From Clostridiales bacterium UBA4644 (GTDB lineage Bacteria; Bacillota; Clostridia; Oscillospirales; Butyricicoccaceae), in the NCBI GenBank assembly GCA_002405755.1, contig DHMK01000008.1, positions 6,308-15,453 of the forward strand: a stretch of 9,146 nt of DNA. Reading direction: 5' to 3'. How positions within the stretch are numbered: position 1 is the first letter of the stretch; the number at the start of each line of letters is the position of its first letter. Both the position numbers and the translations under genes were made by a program. Shown here piece by piece: positions 1-6,536 of the stretch. The notes under the pieces are model-generated. The model ran no database searches, had not been told where the DNA came from, and worked only from the letters and a program-made list of their open reading frames with translations.

Positions 1-148
1 CTGACGAGGGAGCTGTCGCCGCAGGCGACTGAGGGAGAGAACTCGCAGCCAGGTTCCTCTGAGAACCCCGCTTCGCAGCAGGTCCGGCGTATCTCTCCCT
101 CCGTCAAGCCCTCCGGGCTTGCCACCTCCCTCGTCAGAGGGAGGCAAG
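1..148. repeat. Nested palindromic intergenic repeat (MITE-like)
   Basis: The outer arms match as an inverted repeat: CTGACGAGGGAG at 1-12 against CTCCCTCGTCAG at 126-137. A second pair matches inside them: GAGGGAGAGA at 31-40 against TCTCTCCCTC at 92-101. Each arm carries its own hairpin: GTCGCC-gca-GGCGAC (15-29) on the left and CAAGCCC-tcc-GGGCTTG (105-121) on the right. On the right a competing hairpin joins CTTGCC (118-123) plus TCCCTC (127-132) to GAGGGAGGCAAG (137-148). No protein is encoded. The outer arm starts at base 1, so the element may continue beyond the window. CTCCCTC-type repeats of this style are, from memory, abundant between genes in Oscillospiraceae. Whether it is mobile, a transcript-stabilising structure or a terminator cannot be told from one copy. 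Confidence 0.7.
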
Positions 149-169
149 GGGGGAGGGTCGCCGGAGATT

Positions 170-216
170 CCGGCTCCCTGCGGCATTGCGCCGCACTTGC
201 GGCGAAGGGAAGCCGG
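170..216 (-). terminator. GC-rich hairpin cluster behind the acyl-CoA synthetase gene
   Basis: Directly after the stop codon of the minus-strand ligase gene, CCGGCTCCC (170-178) pairs with GGGAAGCCGG (207-216), with one bulged base. Inside this stem CGCCGC (189-194) pairs with GCGGCG (199-204) around ACTT. An alternative hairpin pairs TGCGGC (179-184) with GCCGCA (190-195), so two inner structures compete for the same bases. The position fits a transcription end for the operon, but there is no T-run on the minus strand after the stem. It is therefore not a canonical intrinsic terminator and may only protect the 3' end. Confidence 0.4.
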
Positions 217-217
217 C

Positions 218-1951
218 TTATTTCTTTTCCGCTTCGAGCTTTGCCAGCTCTTCGGCTTCCAGCTCCCGGTAGGCCACCTTGCCCACGCGCGTCTTGGGCA
301 GGGCCTCGCGGAACTCGATGTCGTAGGGGAGGGCGTATTTGGCGATGTTCTTTTTGCAGTAATCCAGCAGGATCCGCTTGTTTTCCTCCGAGGGCTGCTC
401 GCCGGGCTTGAGCATGACGAAGGCCTTGACCTTCTGCATCTTATAGGGATCGGGCACGCCGATGACGCAGCTCATCTGCACCAGCGCGTGGGCGTCCAGA
501 ATGTTTTCCAGCTGGGAGGGATAAACGTTGTAGCCGGAGGTGATGATCATGCGCTTGATCCGCTGGCGGAAATAGACGAAGCCCTCATCGTCCATCTTGC
601 CCAGGTCGCCGGTGTGCAGCCAGGTAAGCCCGTCGGGATGGACCTGCAGGGTCTGGGCGGTCTCCTCCGGGTGGTTGATGTATTCCATCATCAGCGTGGG
701 GCCGGCGATGCAGATCTCGCCCTCCTCGCCGAAGGGAAGGTCCTCCTGGGTGCCGGGCTTGACGATATTGTAATAGGTATCCGGGAAGGGCAGGCCGATG
801 GAGCCTTCCTTATAGACCGTGGGCGGCGTCAGGCAGGAGGCGGTGACGCACTCGGTTGTGCCGTAGCCCTCGCGGACCTGGATGGAGGCGTGGTGATCGT
901 AGAGGAACTTATCAAAGCGCTTTTTCAGCTCCACGGAAAGGCTGTCGCCGCCGGAGAAAACGCCCTTCAGGAAGGAAAGATCGGCCGATTCCATCCGGGG
1001 CAGGCGCAGCAGGGCCTCATACAGGGTGGGCACGCCGGCGATAAAGTTGCACTTGTGCTTCACCAGCAGCTTGGCATAGCTCTCCGCCGTGAACCGGGGC
1101 ACCAGCACGCATCTTCCGCCGTTGGCCAGCATGGAATGGATGGAGACGCCCAGACCGAAGCCGTGGAACATGGGCATGACGGCCAGCATCTTGTCGCCGG
1201 GGCGGAACATGGGGTTGGTGGCGATGATCTGCTGGCCCAGGGCGTTGAAATTGCGGTTGGACAGCAGGATGCCCTTGGTGGTGCCGGTGGTGCCGCCGGA
1301 ATAGAGGATGACGGCGGCCTCCGTGTCCGCCTTTTCCACCCGGTATTTCCAGTGGTAGCGCTTGCCCATGCGGAGGAAATCCTTCCAGCGGAGGACGGGG
1401 GCATCGTCGGGGATCTTGCGGATCTTGCGGCCCTCGGTGAGCATATAGCCCGCCTTCAGGGGCTGGGAAAGGGCGTCCTTGATGGAGGCGATGATGATGT
1501 TGCTCAGGTCCACATTCTGCCGGATGGCCTCAAACTTGTGGTAGAACTGATCCAGCGTGATGGCGGCGATGGAGCCGGATTCCTTCAGGAAAAACTCGAT
1601 CTCCCGCTCGGAGGACAGGGGATGCACCATGTTGCACACCGCGCCCACCAGATTCACCGCATAGAACATGATGGCGGCCTGGGGGCAGTTGGGCAGGCAG
1701 ATGGTGACCCGGTCGCCGGAGCGGATGCCGATGGCCTTCAGCGAACGGGCGCACAGCTCGATCTGCTGGACAAAATCCCGGTAGGTGGTGCTGCGGCCCA
1801 TAAAATCATAAGCCACATAGTCGGGGTATTTCTGCGCGATGCGCTCCACCGCCTCGAACATAGTGCCATCAAAATACTCCAGATGGGAGGGGATGTCGCC
1901 AAGGCTCTTGAGCCAGGGCATTCTGACGCTTGCTGCTTCACTCATTTGCAT
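218..1951 (-). CDS. Acyl-CoA synthetase (AMP-forming, fatty-acid CoA ligase-like)
   Basis: This 577-residue protein belongs to the ANL adenylate-forming superfamily. Such enzymes activate a carboxylic acid with ATP to an acyl-AMP and pass it to coenzyme A. Visible motifs are the phosphate-binding loop YSGGTTGTTKG (217-227), the A5 motif GYGTTE (362-367), HTGD (446-449) with the ribose-binding Asp449, the hinge region around R464-IKRMI followed by GYNVYP (473-478), and the C-terminal PKTRVGK with the catalytic Lys558. All are intact and the length is normal for a long- or medium-chain acyl-CoA ligase. There is no signal peptide, so it is cytoplasmic. The start ATG (1949-1951) overlaps the upstream stop as TAATG, which suggests translational coupling. 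A second in-frame ATG at 1943-1945 is possible, since AAGG lies at workable spacing from both. The acid substrate cannot be read from the sequence; medium/long-chain or aromatic acids are all possible. Confidence 0.93.
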   Translation of the reverse strand: MQMSEAASVRMPWLKSLGDIPSHLEYFDGTMFEAVERIAQKYPDYVAYDFMGRSTTYRDFVQQIELCARSLKAIGIRSGDRVTICLPNCPQAAIMFYAVNLVGAVCNMVHPLSSEREIEFFLKESGSIAAITLDQFYHKFEAIRQNVDLSNIIIASIKDALSQPLKAGYMLTEGRKIRKIPDDAPVLRWKDFLRMGKRYHWKYRVEKADTEAAVILYSGGTTGTTKGILLSNRNFNALGQQIIATNPMFRPGDKMLAVMPMFHGFGLGVSIHSMLANGGRCVLVPRFTAESYAKLLVKHKCNFIAGVPTLYEALLRLPRMESADLSFLKGVFSGGDSLSVELKKRFDKFLYDHHASIQVREGYGTTECVTASCLTPPTVYKEGSIGLPFPDTYYNIVKPGTQEDLPFGEEGEICIAGPTLMMEYINHPEETAQTLQVHPDGLTWLHTGDLGKMDDEGFVYFRQRIKRMIITSGYNVYPSQLENILDAHALVQMSCVIGVPDPYKMQKVKAFVMLKPGEQPSEENKRILLDYCKKNIAKYALPYDIEFREALPKTRVGKVAYRELEAEELAKLEAEKK

Positions 1952-2850
1952 TACACCTTTTTCTTGTCTTTTTTGTCTTCGAACTCCACCGGCTGCGCCG
2001 CAGGCAGCTCCAGCAGCTCCGGATGCTCCAGAAGATGCTTCAGCAGGCGGATGGATTTGGAATAGTAATAGCCGTCGGCCAGGCGCTCATCGATGGTGAG
2101 GCCCAGATCCAGCGTCTCCCGCATCTCATAGGTCCCGTCGGGCTGGAAGACGGGGGTCATCTTTTTCTCGCCGATGATGCAGAAGAGGGAGCAGGTCCCC
2201 CAGTTGGTGAGATGATGATAGCCGGAGCGCAGGCGGATGGAGCCCAGGTTGGAGAGCACCATGGTGCAGTAATAGGGATCCGTCTCGATGATGGAGGCGG
2301 GGATCCAGCCGTGAACGTCCAGCCGGGTCAGGATCCAGACCAGGAACTTGCCCAGGAACCGGGGCATCCGGTTGAAGAAGTTCATGCTGTCGGTGGAGGC
2401 GTCCACCTTGTCGGAGCGGCAGGAGCTGACCTGCCGGAAAATATCCTCGTGCAGGCTGGTGATGGTGCTCTCGTCCTTGGCATGGACCACGGCCAGCGCC
2501 TCACCGGCGTCGTCGGAAAAGAGCTTTTTCACCACGAAGGCCGCAGAGACCTCCCGGCGCTGGTAAAAGTTTTTATTGGCGATAAAGCGGTTGAGCTTGG
2601 GCCGCAGGGTCACGGTCTTGATCAGGGCCGCCAGGATCACATGGAACATGGTGTAGGGAAAATCCGAGGGCTGGGCGTTTTTCTGCGCCAGAAAGGCCTT
2701 CACCGGTTCCAGATCGATGCGCTCGGAGATATAGGCCTCATTGTCGCAGCGGTTGGGATAGATCAGCGGCGTGATGAAGTGCATCCCGTCCAGATCCCGA
2801 AGGAGCGTTCCGTCCTTCCGGTCGCCAAAGCGGCGCTTTTGCTGTTTCAT
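1951..2850 (-). CDS. Orphan E2/CAT-like acyltransferase-fold protein, catalytic His replaced by Glu
   Basis: The 299-residue protein resembles the catalytic domain of 2-oxoacid dehydrogenase E2 subunits and chloramphenicol acetyltransferase. I recognise the N-terminal D-GMHFITPLIYPNR segment (20-34), PKLNRFI (84-90), SNLGSI (200-205) with the following NWGTCSLFCIIGEKK stretch (216-230), and LTIDERLADG (251-260), which aligns with the E2 motif DHRxxDG. It has no lipoyl domain and no subunit-binding domain, and no E1 or E3 gene is nearby, so it is unlikely to be part of a dehydrogenase complex. In the key motif the catalytic His is Glu255; Asp259 and Gly260 are kept. It is therefore either non-catalytic or uses another residue, for example His24 or His212/213. 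The tail (289-299) is mostly Lys/Asp/Glu. The start overlaps the regulator's stop as ATGA, with GGGGGA upstream as a ribosome site. Its role next to an acyl-CoA ligase is an inference: acyl transfer or acyl-CoA binding. Confidence 0.75.
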   Translation of the reverse strand: MKQQKRRFGDRKDGTLLRDLDGMHFITPLIYPNRCDNEAYISERIDLEPVKAFLAQKNAQPSDFPYTMFHVILAALIKTVTLRPKLNRFIANKNFYQRREVSAAFVVKKLFSDDAGEALAVVHAKDESTITSLHEDIFRQVSSCRSDKVDASTDSMNFFNRMPRFLGKFLVWILTRLDVHGWIPASIIETDPYYCTMVLSNLGSIRLRSGYHHLTNWGTCSLFCIIGEKKMTPVFQPDGTYEMRETLDLGLTIDERLADGYYYSKSIRLLKHLLEHPELLELPAAQPVEFEDKKDKKKV

Positions 2851-3308
2851 GCGTTTTCCCCCAATTCTGCCCTGCGGGGCTTTTCTGCTTTGCTGATGAG
2901 CTCGGTGAGCGTCTGCAGCACCCGGGCGAAGGCATGAAGCTCCTCCAGGCTGAACCGCTCCTTCAGCGACCGCACCGCCCGGGCCAGCGCCCCGTCGCTC
3001 TCGGTGCAGTAGCGCATGAACTTTTCAGTCACATGAAGATGGGCCTCCCGCCGATCCTCCGGGGAGGGCGTTTTGCGGATATAGCCCTTCTGGATCAGGT
3101 TGTTCACCTTATAGGTAGCGTTTGGCTGGGAGATGCCGATGCAGTCGGCAAACTGCTTGACGGTGGGGCCGCGGAGCAGATAGATCACATCCACGGCATA
3201 GGCCTCCGAGGCGCTGAGACTGCCGTCCCGCTCCCGCAGGAGACGAAACAGGCCCTGATAGCTCAGCAGGCGGAAGCTCTCATAGCATTGGATCACACAA
3301 CGGAACAA
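2847..3308 (-). CDS. MarR-family transcriptional regulator
   Basis: The 153-residue protein has the MarR layout. Helices 1-2 are at about 5-45, the helix-turn-helix at about 47-76 has the recognition segment ISQPNATYKVNNLIQKGYI, and the wing at 77-92 contains the family-typical DRRE (85-88). A C-terminal dimerisation helix pair runs from about 105 to 142. The start is TTG at 3306-3308: AGGAGG (3317-3322 on the plus coordinates) sits 8 nt upstream and no ATG is closer. It is the first gene of the minus-strand operon and is translationally coupled to the E2-like gene. MarR proteins usually bind a palindrome as dimers and release it when a small ligand binds. With an acyl-CoA ligase in the operon, a fatty acid or acyl-CoA ligand is plausible. 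It probably represses its own promoter through the palindrome at 3335-3352. Four cysteines (4, 8, 56, 101) are present but form no known redox motif. Confidence 0.88.
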   Translation of the reverse strand: MFRCVIQCYESFRLLSYQGLFRLLRERDGSLSASEAYAVDVIYLLRGPTVKQFADCIGISQPNATYKVNNLIQKGYIRKTPSPEDRREAHLHVTEKFMRYCTESDGALARAVRSLKERFSLEELHAFARVLQTLTELISKAEKPRRAELGENA

Positions 3309-3316
3309 GAATAGCG

Positions 3317-3322
3317 CCTCCT
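3317..3322 (-). promoter_or_regulatory. Strong ribosome binding site fixing the TTG start of the MarR gene
   Basis: The minus strand reads AGGAGG here, 8 nt before TTG at 3306-3308. This full-consensus site at ideal spacing decides the non-ATG start. Confidence 0.75.
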
Positions 3323-3334
3323 GTCACGAAAAAA

Positions 3335-3352
3335 AGTTCAAAATTTGAAACT
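3335..3352. promoter_or_regulatory. Palindromic operator, probably for the MarR regulator
   Basis: AGTTCAAAATTTGAAACT contains the perfect inverted repeat TTCAAA-a-TTTGAA (3337-3349), with a partial continuation on both sides. It lies directly downstream of the minus-strand -10 box and covers the expected transcription start near 3351, where a bound dimer would block initiation. AT-rich palindromes of this size are usual for MarR proteins. The sequence faintly recalls the TTTGA..TCAAA sites of the fatty-acid regulator FabT. The link to the adjacent regulator is an inference from position. Confidence 0.6.
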
Positions 3353-3357
3353 AACTC

Positions 3358-3386
3358 ATTATACCTGACGGACCGGAAAATGTCAA
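3358..3386 (-). promoter_or_regulatory. Perfect-consensus sigma-A promoter of the MarR/E2-like/ligase operon
   Basis: The minus strand reads TTGACA (3381-3386), a 17-bp spacer, then TATAAT (3358-3363). Both boxes match consensus at every position and the spacing is optimal. Transcription would begin near 3351 and give a leader of about 43 nt before the TTG start. Such a strong promoter usually needs a repressor, which fits the overlapping palindrome. Confidence 0.88.
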
Positions 3387-3394
3387 TAACCGGC

Positions 3395-3410
3395 GTTTTT
3401 GCGGAAAAAC
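3395..3410. promoter_or_regulatory. Small inverted repeat between the divergent promoters
   Basis: GTTTTT (3395-3400) and AAAAAC (3405-3410) form a 6-bp inverted repeat around GCGG. It lies upstream of both divergent promoters, outside either core. It could be a regulator site or chance in an A/T-tract-rich stretch. Confidence 0.25.
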
Positions 3411-3440
3411 CTTAAGAATCGGCAAAAATAGAAAAATCAG

Positions 3441-3469
3441 GTGCAAAACCGGAGGAAAAGTGCTATAGT
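3441..3469 (+). promoter_or_regulatory. Probable promoter of trkA-trkH (extended -10)
   Basis: TATAGT (3464-3469) is preceded by TGC, giving an extended -10 motif. GTGCAA (3441-3446) lies 17 bp upstream as a poor -35. A-tracts at about 3424-3437 resemble an UP element that would help a weak -35. The start would be near 3476, leaving a leader of about 75 nt before trkA. The leader holds only a small hairpin, CGGGC (3516-3520) with GCCCG (3527-3531). I see no c-di-AMP riboswitch, which often precedes potassium genes in Firmicutes; the leader is too short for one. Confidence 0.6.
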
Positions 3470-3550
3470 GGATTTACATCCCATGCGGGGGAACGAAAGA
3501 GAAACAGGACGACGCCGGGCGGCTCTGCCCGACAGAAGGACAGGACAGGT

Positions 3551-4942
3551 ATGTTTGAAAGCAGAAAAGAGGCCCCCAAGGGCCTGAAGATCATTATCGT
3601 TGGCTGCGGCAAGGTGGGCGCAACGCTGGTGGAGCAGCTGAGCCAGGAGGGCCACGACATCACCGTAGTGGACAAAAACGCCGCGCTGGTGCAGAGCATG
3701 GCCGACCAGTATGACGTGATGGGCTTTGCGGGAAACGGCGCCAGCTACAGCGTGCAGAAGGAGGCCGGCGTGCGGGAGGCGGATCTGCTCATTGCCGTCA
3801 CCGGCTCCGATGAGCTGAACCTTTTGTGCTGCACCGTGGCCAAGCAGGCGGCAGACTGCGCCGCCATTGCCCGGGTGCGCACGCCGGACTACAGCCGGGA
3901 GGTCAGCTACCTGCGGGAGAAGCTGGGCCTTGCCATGATCATCAATCCCGAGATGGAATCCGCCACGGAGGCGGCCCGCATCCTGCTGATGCCCACGGCG
4001 CTGGAGGTGGATTCCTTTGCCCACGGACAGGCGGAGATGATCAAGATCAAGATCCCCGAGGGCAACCGTCTCTGCGGCATGACGCTGGCCCGGCTGGGCC
4101 GGGAGATCTCCCAGGACATCCTGATCTGCGCCGTGGAGCGGGAGGGAAAGGTGACCATCCCCGGCGGCGGCTTTGACATCCGGGCGGGAGACATCGTCTC
4201 CTTCGCCGCCTCCCGGGCGGTGAGCAAGAAATTCCTGACGGACATCGGCTTCAAGACCAACGCCGTCCGCAACACGCTGATCATCGGCGGCGGAAAGTCC
4301 GCCTATTATCTGGCCTCCCAGCTTTTGAGCATGGGCATCGACGTGAAGATCATCGAAAACGACCGGGCCCGCTGCGAGGAGCTGAGCATCCTGCTGCCCC
4401 GGGCCGTGATCATCAACGGCGACGGCACCAACGAGGATCTGCTCCGGGAGGAGGGCATCGCCTACGCGGAATCGGTGGTGGCGCTGACGGGCATCGACGA
4501 GGAAAACATCCTGCTGACGCTTTACGCCAGAAGGGTCTCTCAGGCCAAGGTCATCACCAAGATCAACCGGATCACCTTCAACGAGGTCATCAATAGCCTG
4601 GATCTGGGCTCCGTGGTCTATCCCAAGTATATCACGGCGGAGGCCATCGTCCGCTACGTCCGCGCCAAGAAGGACTCCATGGACAACAACAATATCGAGA
4701 GCCTTTACCATATGTTCGGCCATCGGGCGGAGGCCATCGAGTTTTATGTTCGGGCCGGCTCCGAGGTCACGGGCGTCACCCTGCAGGAGCTTCCCCTGAA
4801 GGAGGGCCTGCTGGTCTGCTGCATTTACCGGGGCGGCAGGGTCATCATCCCCGGCGGCCGGGACTGCATCCAGCCGGGCGACACCGTGATGATCGTTACC
4901 ACCCACCGGGGCCTCAACGACCTGCGGGATATTCTGGCGTGA
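3551..4942 (+). CDS. trkA: TrkA, regulatory NAD-binding subunit of the Trk potassium uptake system
   Basis: The 463-residue protein has the duplicated layout of full-length TrkA. RCK_N 1 is at about 12-140 with the Rossmann motif GCGKVG (18-23) and acidic Asp41 ending strand 2. RCK_C 1 is at about 150-232. RCK_N 2 is at about 240-368 with GGGKSA (246-251) and Glu269. RCK_C 2 is at about 388-463. Both RCK_C domains contain the recurrent IPGGxxxIxxGD pattern (203-214 and 433-444). In known systems TrkA forms a cytoplasmic ring under TrkH and gates the pore in response to nucleotides; in Firmicutes RCK_C domains often bind cyclic di-AMP. Length is close to E. coli TrkA. The ATG at 3551 has AGAAGGA about 10 nt upstream. 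It is co-transcribed with trkH, 16 nt downstream, and divergent from the MarR operon. Confidence 0.95.
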   Translation: MFESRKEAPKGLKIIIVGCGKVGATLVEQLSQEGHDITVVDKNAALVQSMADQYDVMGFAGNGASYSVQKEAGVREADLLIAVTGSDELNLLCCTVAKQAADCAAIARVRTPDYSREVSYLREKLGLAMIINPEMESATEAARILLMPTALEVDSFAHGQAEMIKIKIPEGNRLCGMTLARLGREISQDILICAVEREGKVTIPGGGFDIRAGDIVSFAASRAVSKKFLTDIGFKTNAVRNTLIIGGGKSAYYLASQLLSMGIDVKIIENDRARCEELSILLPRAVIINGDGTNEDLLREEGIAYAESVVALTGIDEENILLTLYARRVSQAKVITKINRITFNEVINSLDLGSVVYPKYITAEAIVRYVRAKKDSMDNNNIESLYHMFGHRAEAIEFYVRAGSEVTGVTLQELPLKEGLLVCCIYRGGRVIIPGGRDCIQPGDTVMIVTTHRGLNDLRDILA

Positions 4943-4958
4943 GCCGCGGAGGAGCCTT

Positions 4959-6419
4959 ATGAACCGTTCGATCATCCGTTATATTTTAGGCTGTGTGCTG
5001 ACGGTGGAGGGCCTTCTGATGCTCACCGTCTGCGCAGCGGCCCTCTGGTATGGAGAGGCCCAGGGCTGGACCTATCTGGCCGTGGGCGTGGGCGCGGCGC
5101 TTCTGGGCCTTCTGCTGATCTCCAAAAAGCCCGCCAGCACGGTCTTTTATCTGAAGGAGGGCTGCGTCAGCACGGCGCTGAGCTGGATGCTCATGAGCCT
5201 TGTGGGCTGTCTGCCCCTGTATCTTACCGGGGAGATCCCCGGCTTTACCGACGCGCTGTTTGAGACGGTCTCCGGCTTTACCACCACCGGCGCCAGCGTC
5301 CTCTCCGACGTGGAGGCCCTGAGCCATTGCGCCCTGCTGTGGCGCAGCCTGACCCACTGGATCGGCGGCATGGGCGTGCTGGTGTTTCTGCTGGCGGTGG
5401 TGCCGCTGAACGGCGGCTATCACATGAACCTGATGCGGGCGGAATCCCCCGGCCCCTCCGTGGGCAAGCTGGTGCCAAAGGTCCGGGCCACGGCGCGGAT
5501 CCTCTACCTGATCTATATCGGCATGACGGCGCTGGAGCTTTTGCTGCTCCTGCTGGGGCGGATGCCCACCTTTGAAGCCATCTGCACCAGCATGGCCACC
5601 GCCGGCACCGGCGGCTTCGGCCTGAAAAACGACAGTATGGCCAGCTATTCGCCCTATATCCAGTGGGTGGTGGCCATCTTCATGCTGCTGTTCGCCGTCA
5701 ATTTCAACGCCTATTACCTGCTGCTGCTGCGCCGCTTCCGGGAGGCCCTCTCCATGGAGGAGGTCCACTGCTTTTTCGGCATCGTAGGCGCGGCCATTCT
5801 GGTGATCTTCTGCACCATCCTCAAGAGCTGCGCCGGCGTGTTTGACGCGCTGACCAAAACGGTCTTTCAGGTGGCGTCGGTGGTCAGCTCCACCGGCTAC
5901 TGCAGCACGGACTTTAACCTCTGGCCCCAGACGGCCCGGCTGACCATGGTGCTTTTGATGTTTGTGGGGGCCTGCGCCGGCAGCACCGGCGGCGGCTTCA
6001 AGGTCTCCCGCCTGGTGATTCTGGTAAAGTCCATCAAGAAGGAGCTTGGCTCCTATATCCACCCAAAGAGCGTCAAAAAGGTCCGCATGGACGGCAAGCC
6101 CATCGAGCACGAGGTGGTGCGCTCCACCAACGTGTATTTCATCACCTTCATGCTGATCTATGTGGCGTCGGTCTTTCTGGTGAGCCTGGAGGGGCAGGAT
6201 CTTGGCACCTGCTTCACCGCCGTTCTGGCCACGCTGAACAACATCGGCCCGGGCCTCAACGCCGTCGGCCCCGCCGCAAACTTCGGCGGACTGGCGGGCT
6301 TTTCCAAGTGGGTCCTGATCTTCGATATGCTGGCGGGGCGGCTGGAGCTGTTCCCCGTGCTGATCCTGTTCCATCCCGCCCTGTGGAAGGAAGCCCTGGC
6401 CAGCCGCCGGAAACAATGA
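4959..6419 (+). CDS. trkH: TrkH, potassium-transporting membrane subunit
   Basis: The 486-residue integral membrane protein belongs to the TrkH/KtrB superfamily, built from four repeats of helix, pore loop, helix. The four selectivity-filter segments are visible: TTTGA (108-112), ATAGTGGFG (213-221), SSTGYCSTD (310-318) and NNIGPGLNAVGP (427-438). The conserved AGSTGGGFK loop (340-348), which forms the intramembrane gate, and GRLELFP (460-466) near the C-terminus are also present. Length matches E. coli TrkH, and the extra N-terminal helices (about 9-30 and 38-54) favour TrkH over the shorter KtrB. Together with TrkA it would import potassium across the cytoplasmic membrane. The start ATG (4959-4961) follows GGAGGAG (4948-4954) at a short 4-nt spacing and lies 16 nt after the trkA stop. 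All motifs are intact. Confidence 0.96.
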   Translation: MNRSIIRYILGCVLTVEGLLMLTVCAAALWYGEAQGWTYLAVGVGAALLGLLLISKKPASTVFYLKEGCVSTALSWMLMSLVGCLPLYLTGEIPGFTDALFETVSGFTTTGASVLSDVEALSHCALLWRSLTHWIGGMGVLVFLLAVVPLNGGYHMNLMRAESPGPSVGKLVPKVRATARILYLIYIGMTALELLLLLLGRMPTFEAICTSMATAGTGGFGLKNDSMASYSPYIQWVVAIFMLLFAVNFNAYYLLLLRRFREALSMEEVHCFFGIVGAAILVIFCTILKSCAGVFDALTKTVFQVASVVSSTGYCSTDFNLWPQTARLTMVLLMFVGACAGSTGGGFKVSRLVILVKSIKKELGSYIHPKSVKKVRMDGKPIEHEVVRSTNVYFITFMLIYVASVFLVSLEGQDLGTCFTAVLATLNNIGPGLNAVGPAANFGGLAGFSKWVLIFDMLAGRLELFPVLILFHPALWKEALASRRKQ

Positions 6420-6450
6420 GGCTGCAGCCGTTTTTCTGCATTTTTCTGCA
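6420..6450 (+). repeat. GGCTGCAGCC palindrome and tandem 10-bp repeat after trkH
   Basis: Right after the trkH stop comes the self-complementary GGCTGCAGCC (6420-6429), then G, then two tandem copies of TTTTTCTGCA (6431-6440 and 6441-6450). A short GC palindrome followed by a T-run is terminator-like, but the stem is only about 3 bp once a loop is allowed, so termination would be weak. The next gene has its own promoter just downstream, which fits a transcript boundary here. Confidence 0.35.
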
Positions 6451-6467
6451 AAAGCATGGCGGAAGCC

Positions 6468-6496
6468 TTGCAAAAAAACCGGGATTTTGCTATCAT
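6468..6496 (+). promoter_or_regulatory. Promoter of the serine hydrolase gene (extended -10)
   Basis: TTGCAA (6468-6473) and TATCAT (6491-6496) are 17 bp apart, and TGC directly before the -10 gives an extended -10 as at the trkA promoter. The start would be near 6503, about 34 nt before the ATG at 6537. This placement rules out the in-frame ATG at 6456 as the real translation start. Confidence 0.65.
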
Positions 6497-6536
6497 AAAG
6501 GCAATTATTCTTACTTTTCCAGAGGAGACCACTGCT

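Noticed and set aside
1..148. CRISPR-like array at the left edge
   Set aside because: The repeats are inverted and nested, not evenly spaced direct repeats with spacers, and no cas gene is present.
119..2065. Long plus-strand open frame of 648 codons opposite the acyl-CoA synthetase gene
   Set aside because: It is an antisense shadow in GC-rich DNA: its product is a Gly/His/Asp/Gln-rich string with no domain, while the minus strand encodes an intact ligase with all motifs.
1951..2850. E2 subunit of a 2-oxoacid dehydrogenase complex
   Set aside because: Only the catalytic-domain fold is present; lipoyl and subunit-binding domains, neighbouring E1/E3 genes and the catalytic His are missing.
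1930..2937. Plus-strand open frame of 335 codons opposite the E2-like gene
   Set aside because: Shadow frame; its start lies inside the ligase gene, it crosses two operon junctions of the opposite strand, and it has no recognisable domain.
3476..3550. Possible riboswitch (for example c-di-AMP type) in the trkA leader
   Set aside because: The leader is only about 75 nt and holds just one 5-bp hairpin, too little for the known classes.
3437..4975. Minus-strand open frame of 512 codons opposite trkA
   Set aside because: Antisense shadow of trkA with typical compositional bias; the trkA protein on the plus strand is complete and conserved.
6456..6536. Upstream in-frame start giving a 27-residue longer hydrolase
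   Set aside because: The promoter (6468-6496) lies within this segment, no ribosome site precedes 6456, and a good one precedes the ATG at 6537.
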